Positions 1 through 8,091 of a stretch of 20,388 bases of DNA are shown piece by piece. Origin of the DNA: Vulcanimicrobiota bacterium (GTDB lineage: Bacteria; Vulcanimicrobiota; Vulcanimicrobiia; Vulcanimicrobiales; Vulcanimicrobiaceae); the NCBI GenBank assembly GCA_003155175.1, contig PMFP01000039.1, positions 9,661-30,048 on the forward strand, read 5' to 3'. The notes below the pieces were generated by a model that saw only the letters and a program-made list of their open reading frames with translations, searched no databases and had not been told where the DNA came from. Each line of letters starts with the position of its first letter. The stretch's first letter is position 1. The position numbers and the translations under genes were made by a program.

Positions 1-185
1 GTGATCGCAACCGACATTCCGGGTGCGCCCTGTTCGGCCAGTGCGCGCGGCGCATAGGCGCGGATAGCGGCCAGCGCGTCTTCCATCGAGGGCGCGGCCG
101 GCGGCGCGGCGAGGGCCGCAGCCGGGAATGCGATCGCGAACGCGGTCGCGGCGGCCAGCAGTCTAGAAGAGCGAGAGTTGCGCAT
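1..185 (-). CDS. Exported serine hydrolase, beta-lactamase (class C)-like family, N-terminal fragment
   Basis: Only the first 61 codons are present; the gene continues beyond the left edge. Reading from the ATG at 183-185, the protein starts with a short basic segment (RNSRSSR) and an Ala-rich hydrophobic stretch ending near ALA, a convincing Sec signal peptide. It continues into a helix-like segment and the motif QGAPGMSVAI at the very edge. A Gly-x-Pro-Gly-hydrophobic-Ser-Val-Ala motif shortly after the signal peptide is typical of the N-terminus of the class C beta-lactamase/D-alanyl-D-alanine carboxypeptidase/esterase superfamily. The catalytic SxxK motif would lie outside the window, so family and activity are inference. 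The start lies 23 bases inside the preceding exonuclease gene in another frame, suggesting co-transcription and translational coupling. The product would act in the periplasm or outside the cell. Confidence 0.6.
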   Translation of the reverse strand, partial: MRNSRSSRLLAAATAFAIAFPAAALAAPPAAPSMEDALAAIRAYAPRALAEQGAPGMSVAI

Positions 186-1131
186 GGTTCTCCAAGTATT
201 CCGCATCGACGCCAAGGCGGCGCAGGCGATGCACGAAGTCGCGACGGCCGTGGAAGAGCAAGACCTTGCGCGGTTGCGCCCGCTCGACGTAGGCGAGCAG
301 ACCGGGATAGTCGGCATGGTCCGAGAGCGGGAAGGCGCGGTCCGCGCCGTAGCGATAGTGGGCGCTTGCGTCCAGCGCCCATCCGGTTAGCACCGCGGTT
401 CGCGCGCGCCGCCGTCCGAACGAACGCGGGAGCGCCCTCGCCGACGGCGGCCAGATCAGCGCGTGGTTCCCGCGAAACGAGGCCGCGTCGTAACGTTGGT
501 ACTCCGGCAACGCCACGCCGCAGCGAACGTACGCGTCCGAGATCGCGGCGACGGCGGAATGCACCGCGATCGGGATTCCCGCGCTGCCGAGGATCGCCAT
601 CGCCTCCTGCGCCTTGCCGAGCGAATAGGCGAAGAAGACCGGAACGGCGTCCGTCTCGAGCGCGAGCCGGGCGAAGCGAGCGATCTCCTCGGCGACTTCG
701 TCCCGCGGCGGAAAGACGTAGTGCGGGCGTCCGAACGTGCACTCCATGAGCACGACGTCGCAGCGCTTGACTTCGGCCGGCTCGGCCGTGAACGACGGCG
801 CTAGGCTGAAGTCGCCGGTGTAGACGAATCGCCCGCGCTCGCCCTCGACGAGCAGTTGCGAGCTGCCGAGCACGTGCCCCGCCGAAAAAAGCGTCAAGCG
901 GTGGTCGCGCTCGTCCCACGGCTCGTTGTAGGCGCGCTCTTCGAACTCCACGCGCCGGCGGAAGCGCACGCGGCAGAGGCCGGCCGTGCCCGGCGTCGCG
1001 ACGACGACGCCGTGTTCGCGGGCGTGGTCGGAGTGGCCGTGCGAGACGTAACAGCGTTCCCGCGCGCGCATCGAGTCTATCCACAGGTCGATCGCCTCGA
1101 CGCGAAGCGCGTTCTCAGCCAGCGAGAACAT
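163..1131 (-). CDS. MBL-fold (beta-CASP-like) putative exonuclease, DNA-ligase-associated type
   Basis: A 322-residue metallo-beta-lactamase-fold hydrolase without a signal peptide, so cytoplasmic. Visible metal-binding motifs are HGHSDH (residues 31-36), SAGHVLGS (H85), TGDF (D107), an acidic ECTFG (E130), LSDHADY (H272) and FHGRRD (H294). H-x-H-x-D-H followed by a late SDHAD histidine is the pattern of the mRNA 3'-end-processing/exonuclease branch. The mid-region (FGRPHY, FAYSLGKAQE, HSAV) matches what I know of the 'ligase-associated DNA exonuclease' family, whose members usually sit beside an ATP-dependent DNA ligase and a large helicase. Neither partner is in this window. A nuclease role is family inference; no substrate can be read here. 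It starts at ATG 1131 without a clear Shine-Dalgarno, diverges from the receptor gene, and its stop lies inside the start of the next minus-strand gene. Confidence 0.82.
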   Translation of the reverse strand: MFSLAENALRVEAIDLWIDSMRARERCYVSHGHSDHAREHGVVVATPGTAGLCRVRFRRRVEFEERAYNEPWDERDHRLTLFSAGHVLGSSQLLVEGERGRFVYTGDFSLAPSFTAEPAEVKRCDVVLMECTFGRPHYVFPPRDEVAEEIARFARLALETDAVPVFFAYSLGKAQEAMAILGSAGIPIAVHSAVAAISDAYVRCGVALPEYQRYDAASFRGNHALIWPPSARALPRSFGRRRARTAVLTGWALDASAHYRYGADRAFPLSDHADYPGLLAYVERAQPRKVLLFHGRRDFVHRLRRLGVDAEYLENHAQLSLF

Positions 1132-1144
1132 TGTTCGGTGTTTT

Positions 1145-1174
1145 CGGTCCGGGAACGAGGATTCATTCGGACCG
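1145..1174. promoter_or_regulatory. Inverted repeat in the divergent intergenic region
   Basis: CGGTCCG at 1145-1151 and its exact reverse complement CGGACCG at 1168-1174 are separated by 16 bases. They lie in the 86-base gap between the divergent exonuclease and receptor starts, which must hold the promoters of both. It could be an operator or a hairpin in the receptor's leader. Arms of 7 bp in GC-rich DNA can occur by chance, and I see no convincing -35/-10 pair here. Confidence 0.3.
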
Positions 1175-1205
1175 GCTCTAACGAGGGGCTTAATTGGCCG
1201 TTAAT

Positions 1206-1211
1206 GGAGGT
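1206..1211 (+). promoter_or_regulatory. Shine-Dalgarno site fixing the receptor start
   Basis: GGAGGT lies six bases before the ATG at 1218. This makes ATG 1218 the start rather than the in-frame TTG at 1194. The protein then begins directly with a basic, hydrophobic signal peptide (MRFLRSAVCLSF). Confidence 0.85.
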
Positions 1212-1217
1212 GTCTTG

Positions 1218-4200
1218 ATGCGCTTCTTGCGTTCCGCGGTGTGCCTCTCGTTCGTCGCTGCGCTTGCCTTCGCACCTCTCCCCGGCCTAGCGGGCACCAC
1301 CGGCAGCATCACCGGCGTCGTCAAGGATACGGCGACCGGCGCGCCCATGGCGGGCGTGACGATCACGGTAACGAGTCCGTCGCAGCGCTCCACCGTGCAG
1401 AGCGACGCGTCCGGCACATATCTCTTCCTCTCCCTGGCGCCCGACACGTACACGATCGAGGCGGAGAAGACCGGATTTCAGCCCATCAGCATCTCCGGCA
1501 TCGTCGTCTTCGCCGACCAAACCCAGGCCGTCGCGCTGCATCTCGAAAAGAGCCTCAAGACCATCGCGAACGTCACGTCCCGATCGGGACTGAATCCTGT
1601 TCGCGCGGGCACGGGAACCGACGTTTATTCCGTCGGTACGGCGGCGGCGGCAGCCGCGGCCCCGATCGGCGGTGGCGGATCGCTCAACAGCATCTATTCG
1701 GCCATCGCCTCCATGCCGGGTTCGTACGTTCCCCCGAACCAAGTCGGCGTTAACCAGACCGTGTACATCCGCGGCGGATACTACGATCAGATCGGGTTTG
1801 AATACGACGGCGTACCCGTCAACCGTTCGTTCGACAACTATCCGGCCAGCTCGGAAAGCACGATCGGACAACAGGAACTCGAGATTTATACCGGCGGGGG
1901 CGGCGCGGATTCGAACGCGACCGGCCTCTCGGGCTTCATCAACCAGGTCATAAAGACCGGAACCTATCCCGGAACCGGAACCGCGGGCCTGGCGCTGGGG
2001 AGCCCGACGTTCTACCACGACTTGCGCGGCGAGGTGGGCGGCTCCACGCCGGATCGCCTGTTTTCCTACTATGCAGGCCTGAGCGGGACCGATCAGGCGT
2101 TCCGGTACTTCGACCAGTTCAACGGCGCGAGTATCGTGGACCAAGTTCCGTACGGCTATTGGCCGGGCCACATCACGACCTACCTGCCGTTCTGGCCGGC
2201 CGTCTATCCTAGTTGCAATAACGACGGTACGTACACGAATCCGGCCGTAAACAACAACCTGGTTTCGAGCGATCCGGGATGTTTCGGCTCGTACAGCACG
2301 TCCTACGCCCAGCCCGCGACGGTGGACGGACGGGAAGCCATCGCCAACGTCCACTTCGGAATCCCGCACAAGCACGACTCGGGGAAAGACGACGTTCAGG
2401 CGCTGTTCATGTCGTCCGCGAACTTCACGCAATATTACAGCAGCGTCAACGACGCAGGTCCGCTCGGGATCGGCCTGGTCAACGACGGCCTGCAAGGGTC
2501 GCCGCCAGATTTTTACGGCGGAAACACGAACCAATGGCCCGATTTCTACACGTTCCCGGGTACTACGTCGTGGCTTGCGAGCGGGAGTACCGCGCCGATC
2601 GCCTACCTTTATCCCGGTTCGCCCAGGCAGCGCTGCGCAAACGTGGTCGGCGTCTCAGGCGCGTGCCCGGTCAACGCCAACGGCAACCAGGTTACGGTGC
2701 AGATACCCGACAACTTTCGCGACGGCCGTTGGGACATCGCGAGCATCTTCAAGTTGCAGTACCAGAAGAACATCGGCAGTCGGGCGTACGTGCGCCTCTT
2801 CGGGTATACGTTCTACTCCAACACCAACGAGGCGACGCCCAACGGCTACGGCAACAACGTCTCGCTCGGCATTTCGAACTACGACTACGAGGTCGGGTCG
2901 CACACGCGCGGCCTGGAACTGCAGTTTGCCGATCAGCTGAACAGCAGCAACACGCTCTCAGGAATGGCTTCCTACATGACGGCGAACACGCTGCGTTATT
3001 ACAATCACAACTACTTCAACGGATCGGGCCAGCAAACCACCAACTTCACCAACGGTTCCCAGTGCTTCGCGACGACCGGCGGACCGGGCATCGATCCGAA
3101 TTCGAATTACACGGCCGGCGCTCCGGCCCCGTGCAACGACCCGATCACGCAAGGCACCTTTGGAAGTCCCTACGGCTCGTTCGCGGGCCAGAGCCCGTGC
3201 ACCGACGGCGAACTCGCTCCGAGTACGGCGGCTTGCAAGTCGGGCGCCGCGTTGCTTCTCACGTACCTCGGCAATACCGCCGACGTCAACACGGTCACGC
3301 CGAAACTCTCGGACTTCTCTTTGACCGACGAGTTTCGCCCCAACGACAAGATCTACATCAACGCAAGCTTGCGCTACGAATACGATCTCTACGGACTCGC
3401 GGATACCAATTCGCCCGAGAAGAACTTCTGGTTCGCCGCCGCGCAAAAGGAGTTTTGCGTCAATCCCGTTACCCGCAATCCGCTATTCGTTCCGCAACCG
3501 CCGCAGAGCATCTCGTTGTTCCAGCCGTACGTCGCGTTCAACTGCCCCATCGATACGTCGCTGGGAACGCCGATTCAAACCGTACACCCGGACGGTACCG
3601 ACGGAATTCTCCTGACGAACAACTATCCGTCCACGTATTCGCAGTCGTACGTCGAGCCTCGTTTTTCGGCAACCTATACGGTCAATCCCAATACGGTCCT
3701 AAGGGTCTCGGCCGGTCGCTACGCGCAACAACCGCAGAACTACGAAATTCAATACAACAGCGCCGAGCCGAATCTGGCGTCCGAGCTGCTGGGCTTCATA
3801 CCGTTCGGGTTTTCGTCGCCGCTGCACCAAGCGCAAGCGCAGTTCTCCTGGAACTACGATGCATCGTACGAGCACCAGTTCCCCGGCACGAACATGGCGA
3901 TGAAAATTACGCCGTACTATCGTTGGGCTACGAACCAACTTTACGAAAGCGTCAACCTCCCAAGCTTGGGCGTTTCTCCTTCGTTCAACGCCGGCACGCA
4001 GCGCGTGGACGGCGTTGAGTTCGAATTCACGAAAGGAGACTTCAGCAAGGACGGCCTGGCCGGGATCTTCTCGTATACCTACACGAACTCTGCCGAAAAG
4101 TGGGGCAACTACCCGAACAGCACGGTCGGTCCGATCGACAACTACATCCAGGACATTCAGCAGTACAACGCGCTCACGAAGGCGGGCGGCGGAGCGAAGT

Positions 4201-5015
4201 GTTACATCAACAACTTCTATAACTCCGCGGGCAACCCCGCCCAGGTCTTGCCGGACCCGACGTGCGCGGGACTGCCGAACTTCAACTCCCCGATCGCCAA
4301 TCCGTATTACGCGTCGAGCCCGCAGCCGCTGTTGAACCGCAACGGCTGGTATCAGCCGGGTCTCGATTTCCCGTACGTCTCGCCCAACACGTTCTCGCTC
4401 ATCTTGAATTACCATCACAAGCGCTGGGCGGTTACGCCGGCCATGACGCTTTCGGAGGGAACGACGTACGGTACGCCCGCCGACGTTCTCGGCCTCGACC
4501 CGCGGAGCTGCACCGCCAATCAGGGCAGCCTCGGCATACCGACCAGCGCGCCGCTCAACGCGGACTACACGTCGTGCGGCTCGGCCATCACGTCCAACGG
4601 CACGCAACCCGGAAATCTCTACATTCCGAATCCCAAAACCGGCGCGTTCGACGGCTTCGGCCAGTTCCGCCAGCCCTGGCAGTTCAATTTGGGTTTGCAA
4701 CTCTCGTACGACGTCACCCCGACGCTCAAGGCGAACTTCATCCTGACGAACTTGGTCAATCAGTGTTTTGGCGGATCCAGCACGCCGTGGTCTAAGATGT
4801 ATCCGCCCAGCAGCGTGTTCTGCGGGTATACCTCGAACACGTTCTACAACGGCGGAAACTTCTACAACGGCAACAGTCCGTACGACGTCGCCGCGAACGG
4901 CGTTCGAGAGAATCCATATTTCTCGCAACCGTTCGTCCCGTCTTACGGCGATCCCAACTCGGGCAACTATCCGATGCCGATCAATCTCTTCGTCTCTCTG
5001 AGCCTGCGCGTCTAG
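1218..5015 (+). CDS. TonB-dependent outer-membrane receptor with N-terminal carboxypeptidase-regulatory domain
   Basis: 1265 residues from the ATG behind a strong GGAGGT. Order: signal peptide (1-26), a carboxypeptidase-regulatory-like beta-sandwich (about 28-112, with GSITGVVKD and SGTYLF), a candidate TonB box (TDVYSV, 134-139), an Ala/Gly linker (141-154), a plug domain (about 155-262, with VYIRGGYYDQIGFEYDGVPV) and a long barrel rich in Asn, Tyr and Gly ending NLFVSLSLRV, as expected for a last strand. Such receptors import scarce large substrates across the outer membrane using TonB energy. The ligand cannot be read directly, but two exported peptidases and a peptide-binding lipoprotein follow, pointing to peptides. 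Odd feature: all 16 mature cysteines lie in the barrel half (residues 333-1202), in eight consecutive close pairs. The plug is clearly TonB-receptor type; the substrate is inference. Confidence 0.92.
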   Translation: MRFLRSAVCLSFVAALAFAPLPGLAGTTGSITGVVKDTATGAPMAGVTITVTSPSQRSTVQSDASGTYLFLSLAPDTYTIEAEKTGFQPISISGIVVFADQTQAVALHLEKSLKTIANVTSRSGLNPVRAGTGTDVYSVGTAAAAAAAPIGGGGSLNSIYSAIASMPGSYVPPNQVGVNQTVYIRGGYYDQIGFEYDGVPVNRSFDNYPASSESTIGQQELEIYTGGGGADSNATGLSGFINQVIKTGTYPGTGTAGLALGSPTFYHDLRGEVGGSTPDRLFSYYAGLSGTDQAFRYFDQFNGASIVDQVPYGYWPGHITTYLPFWPAVYPSCNNDGTYTNPAVNNNLVSSDPGCFGSYSTSYAQPATVDGREAIANVHFGIPHKHDSGKDDVQALFMSSANFTQYYSSVNDAGPLGIGLVNDGLQGSPPDFYGGNTNQWPDFYTFPGTTSWLASGSTAPIAYLYPGSPRQRCANVVGVSGACPVNANGNQVTVQIPDNFRDGRWDIASIFKLQYQKNIGSRAYVRLFGYTFYSNTNEATPNGYGNNVSLGISNYDYEVGSHTRGLELQFADQLNSSNTLSGMASYMTANTLRYYNHNYFNGSGQQTTNFTNGSQCFATTGGPGIDPNSNYTAGAPAPCNDPITQGTFGSPYGSFAGQSPCTDGELAPSTAACKSGAALLLTYLGNTADVNTVTPKLSDFSLTDEFRPNDKIYINASLRYEYDLYGLADTNSPEKNFWFAAAQKEFCVNPVTRNPLFVPQPPQSISLFQPYVAFNCPIDTSLGTPIQTVHPDGTDGILLTNNYPSTYSQSYVEPRFSATYTVNPNTVLRVSAGRYAQQPQNYEIQYNSAEPNLASELLGFIPFGFSSPLHQAQAQFSWNYDASYEHQFPGTNMAMKITPYYRWATNQLYESVNLPSLGVSPSFNAGTQRVDGVEFEFTKGDFSKDGLAGIFSYTYTNSAEKWGNYPNSTVGPIDNYIQDIQQYNALTKAGGGAKCYINNFYNSAGNPAQVLPDPTCAGLPNFNSPIANPYYASSPQPLLNRNGWYQPGLDFPYVSPNTFSLILNYHHKRWAVTPAMTLSEGTTYGTPADVLGLDPRSCTANQGSLGIPTSAPLNADYTSCGSAITSNGTQPGNLYIPNPKTGAFDGFGQFRQPWQFNLGLQLSYDVTPTLKANFILTNLVNQCFGGSSTPWSKMYPPSSVFCGYTSNTFYNGGNFYNGNSPYDVAANGVRENPYFSQPFVPSYGDPNSGNYPMPINLFVSLSLRV
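4842..4877 (+). repeat. Imperfect 18-base tandem duplication within the receptor gene
   Basis: Two adjacent 18-base units each begin TTCTACAACGGC and encode FYNGGN then FYNGNS. They lie just after the last cysteine pair, probably in an extracellular loop. The in-frame length suggests small tandem duplications feed loop variation. It is too short to be a mobile repeat. Confidence 0.5.
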
Positions 5016-5017
5016 CG

Positions 5018-6985
5018 GTGCGCCGCGTCGCGGCATCGGCTCTGTTCGTCGTCGTGCTCGCTTTCACCGGCGCCGCCGCATTCGCCGCGACGTTCTCGCT
5101 GGACGCCATGAACCGGCTGGCGGAGATTTCGAGTGCCGCCATCTCGCCTGACGGCGCGCGCATCGCGTACGTCGTCGAGCGTCCGGATCTGGCGAAGAAC
5201 GGCTACGACGACGAGCTCTGGATCTACACCGTCGCCGACGGCAGCCGCCGTAGGGTTCCAGGTTCGCGCTCGTCGTACGCTTCGCTCGCGTGGTCGCCCG
5301 ACGGAGCGCGGCTTGCGTTTCTTTCGGGCGATCCCGCGGGCGGCGATCGCGTCTACGTCGTGGACCCGCAAAGCGGCGTCGAAAAGGCCGCCGGCCTGCC
5401 GAGCAGCGCCGACGTGCTCGATTTCGCGTGGCGTCCGGACGGTTCGGCGATCGCCTTTGTGCGCCGCGACGTACCACCGGTCGCCTCGGGTGCGGCGCAT
5501 TTCGAAGACGCCTTCGAAGTGACGGACAATGCCTATCTGTCGACGGAGGCCGCGCAGCCGGCGCATCTGTGGCTGGCCGATCTCGCCGGCGGCGAACGCC
5601 GCCTGACGCAAGGTCCGTGGAGCGTCGAGGACACGGCAATCTCGTGGTCGCCGGACGGCTCGAAACTGCTGTACCTGCGAGCGCGAGACGGCGTCCTCGC
5701 ATCGCAGAGCCGCGGTCTCGTCTTCGCTCTCGACGTCGCTTCGGGCGACTCGCGGCAGCTCACGCCGCACGGTGGATTTCAGGATCAGGCGCTCTATTCG
5801 CCCGACGGCGCAAGCGTGCTCTATCTCTACCAGCGCGGCGGCGATCCGATGAATCTCGAAGACGCGATGACGATCGCTTCCGACGGCACGGGCGATCGCG
5901 ACGTGACGCAGCCGCTCGATCGTTTCGTGGACGCTGCCGCGTGGCTGCCGGACGGCTCGCTGCTGATCAAGACGTACGACGGGACGGCGGGGCCGCTGTT
6001 CGTGCAGCCTCTCGACGGACCCGCGCGCCGATTGCCGCTCGGACCGGTCGTGGACGCGGTCATCGCCCCGCAGGGCAGCGTCGCGCGCAACGGTGCCGTC
6101 GCTTTCGTGGGAACCGAGACGGGACGCCCCGACGAACTGTACTATCTCGGGCCCGGCGCTTCCGGGCCGCAACGCATTACCGACGTGAATGCTGAGGTGG
6201 CCGCGCTGCAGCTGGGACGCGTGACCGAAGTCCGGTGGACGGGTCCGAACGGCTTTGCCGAAGACGGCGTCCTGACGTATCCGCCCGGCTACGTGCCGGG
6301 GAAGAAGTATCCGCTCGTGCTGCGGATTCACGGCGGTCCGACCGAATCGTCCGAGGCCAAATTCGAGCCGTTCTATCAACTCGCCGCGTCGCACGGCTAC
6401 CTCGTCTTCGCACCCAATTATCGCGGCAGCAACAATCTCGGCAACGCCTACGTGCGCGCCATCTACAACGACGCGAGCGTCGGGCCGGGGCGCGACGTCA
6501 TGGCGGGCGTGCGCGCGGTCGAGAAGTTGGGCATCGTGGACGAATCGCGGCTCGCGGTTTCCGGGTGGTCGTACGGCGGCCAGATGACGTCGTGGATGAT
6601 CGGGCACTATCCAATCTGGCGCGCGGCGGTGACCGGTGCGGCCGTCAACGACCTGGTCGTGGACTACGCGATCGCCGACGACATCGACGCCGATCGCGAC
6701 TTCATGTCGCCCCCGCCGTACTCGGGCGGCATGCCCGCGTACAGGATGCAGTCGCCGATCACGTACTACAAGTCCATCCACACGCCGTTGCTTCTCCTGG
6801 GCAACGTCTACGACGTGCGCGTGCCAATCGTCGAGCAGTACGAGATGTACCACGCGCTGCGCGACAACCACGTCCCGGTCGAGTTCTACGCCTATCCCAC
6901 CGGAGGCCATCTGCCGAGCGGCCCGGTGCGTTTGGCCGACGCGTACCGGCGCTGGCTCGACTGGTTCGACCGTTACTTGAAATGA
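5018..6985 (+). CDS. Exported S9-family serine peptidase (prolyl oligopeptidase / dipeptidyl- or acylaminoacyl-peptidase type)
   Basis: 655 residues from a GTG two bases after the receptor stop, so translation is probably coupled. A signal peptide (1-24, ending AAAFAA) predicts export. The N-terminal half is a beta-propeller with recurring PDG motifs at about 44, 94, 140, 212, 262 and 311 (ISPDGARIAY, WSPDGARLAF and variants). The C-terminal alpha/beta-hydrolase domain carries RIHGG (436-440), the nucleophile elbow GWSYGG (S518), the acid in GNVYDVRVP (D599) and histidine in PTGGH (H631), so the catalytic triad looks intact. S9 enzymes cleave short peptides selected by the propeller. Exact specificity (prolyl, DPP-like or acylaminoacyl) cannot be decided by eye. 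The position behind a TonB receptor suggests trimming imported peptides in the periplasm. Confidence 0.93.
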   Translation: MRRVAASALFVVVLAFTGAAAFAATFSLDAMNRLAEISSAAISPDGARIAYVVERPDLAKNGYDDELWIYTVADGSRRRVPGSRSSYASLAWSPDGARLAFLSGDPAGGDRVYVVDPQSGVEKAAGLPSSADVLDFAWRPDGSAIAFVRRDVPPVASGAAHFEDAFEVTDNAYLSTEAAQPAHLWLADLAGGERRLTQGPWSVEDTAISWSPDGSKLLYLRARDGVLASQSRGLVFALDVASGDSRQLTPHGGFQDQALYSPDGASVLYLYQRGGDPMNLEDAMTIASDGTGDRDVTQPLDRFVDAAAWLPDGSLLIKTYDGTAGPLFVQPLDGPARRLPLGPVVDAVIAPQGSVARNGAVAFVGTETGRPDELYYLGPGASGPQRITDVNAEVAALQLGRVTEVRWTGPNGFAEDGVLTYPPGYVPGKKYPLVLRIHGGPTESSEAKFEPFYQLAASHGYLVFAPNYRGSNNLGNAYVRAIYNDASVGPGRDVMAGVRAVEKLGIVDESRLAVSGWSYGGQMTSWMIGHYPIWRAAVTGAAVNDLVVDYAIADDIDADRDFMSPPPYSGGMPAYRMQSPITYYKSIHTPLLLLGNVYDVRVPIVEQYEMYHALRDNHVPVEFYAYPTGGHLPSGPVRLADAYRRWLDWFDRYLK

Positions 6986-7026
6986 CCGTCGAGGAATCGC
7001 GCGATGGGTAAGCGTACGGGCGAACG

Positions 7027-8091
7027 ATGATACGATGCCTCGCCGCCGCCGCTTTCGCGACCGTTCTCGTGTTTGGCGCTCCGGCGACCGGACGCGCCGC
7101 CGCAGCCGAGCCGATCTTCCGGGATTGCACCGTCACCGTGTTCCCGCCGATCGGCGTCTACGCGCCGAGCGGACACTTGGGAGGCCCGGGGCTGCTCCTG
7201 AGCGGCGCCGGCGAAAGCGACGTCCCGCCGCGCGCCTTTACGTGGATGCACCGCCAACTCTTCGGCGACGTGGCCGCGCGCAGAGGCAACTTGGTCGTGC
7301 TGCGCGCGTATTACACCAGTGCGGAAGACAAGCCGTTCTACGAGAAGGCGGGCTTCTCGTCGGTGCAGACCATACGCATTCCGCCGTGCGCGTCGCGCGC
7401 CGCCGTGGACGCCGTCGCGCCGATCGTAGGCCGCTCCGACGCCGTTTTCTTTGCCGGCGGCGATCAAGCCGACTACGTGCAGTGGAAGGGCTCGAAGCTG
7501 ATCGAAGCCGTCAAGGGCGTCTTCGCGCGCGGCGGCATCGTCGGCGGGGGCAGCGCGGGACTCGCGGTTCAAGGCGCCGTCATCTACGACTCGGTCGCGG
7601 CCGACGCGATGAGTACCGAGACGCACACGGCGGACGCCGTAAAGAATCCGATGGAGCACCGCATCAGTTTCACGACCGGCTTCTTCGCGTGGCCGCCGCT
7701 GGCGGGCACGATCACCGATACGCACTACGCGGTGCGCGACCGGCTCGGGCGCTCGGTCGTCTTTCTTGCGCGCATCTTACACGACGGCGTGCTTCCCGGC
7801 GCTAAGACGATCTATGCACTTGGCATCGACGAGGGCAGCGCCGTCGTCGTGGGAACAGACGGAATGGGAACGGTGCTCAATTCGGAAGGCTCGAAGGGCG
7901 CGTATCTGTTGCGCGCGACGGCCTTGCCGGACCTCACGTACGGAAAGCCGATCGTCTATACCGTCCAGATCTCGCACGTCAAACGCGAGGGAGAACGCTT
8001 CGATCTCCTTCACAAGCAGACGTCCGATCCGTGGTATACGGTGACCGTTGACGGAAGCAAGTCGCCGGTCTATTCGCCGGAGCCATACTGA
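7027..8091 (+). CDS. Exported S51-family peptidase, cyanophycinase-like
   Basis: 354 residues with a signal peptide (1-27), 41 bases after the S9 gene. The core resembles cyanophycinases and related class I glutamine-amidotransferase-like serine peptidases: FFAGGDQADY (141-150; Q147 at the expected substrate-binding position), GGGSAGL with probable nucleophile S176, TDTHYAVRDRLGR (D231, H233) and ALGIDEGSAVVV (264-275). The elbow reads GGGSAG where cyanophycinases I know have GGTSAG, so the branch is divergent. It is longer than intracellular cyanophycinases (about 270 residues) because of the signal peptide and additions at both ends. Two cysteines (C34, C121) could form a disulfide after export. 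Known relatives cut beta-aspartyl-arginine polymer or Asp-X dipeptides; the substrate here is unproven. Its stop overlaps the next ATG by one base (TGATG). Confidence 0.85.
   Translation: MIRCLAAAAFATVLVFGAPATGRAAAAEPIFRDCTVTVFPPIGVYAPSGHLGGPGLLLSGAGESDVPPRAFTWMHRQLFGDVAARRGNLVVLRAYYTSAEDKPFYEKAGFSSVQTIRIPPCASRAAVDAVAPIVGRSDAVFFAGGDQADYVQWKGSKLIEAVKGVFARGGIVGGGSAGLAVQGAVIYDSVAADAMSTETHTADAVKNPMEHRISFTTGFFAWPPLAGTITDTHYAVRDRLGRSVVFLARILHDGVLPGAKTIYALGIDEGSAVVVGTDGMGTVLNSEGSKGAYLLRATALPDLTYGKPIVYTVQISHVKREGERFDLLHKQTSDPWYTVTVDGSKSPVYSPEPY

Noticed and set aside
1194..1217. Upstream TTG start for the receptor adding eight residues
   Set aside because: A strong GGAGGT sits between it and ATG 1218, and the added residues would precede an otherwise normal signal peptide.
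6982..7011. Nine-codon frame (ATG to TAA) overlapping the S9 stop as ATGA
   Set aside because: Too short, no motif, and its position can be explained by chance; at most it could assist coupling to the S51 gene.
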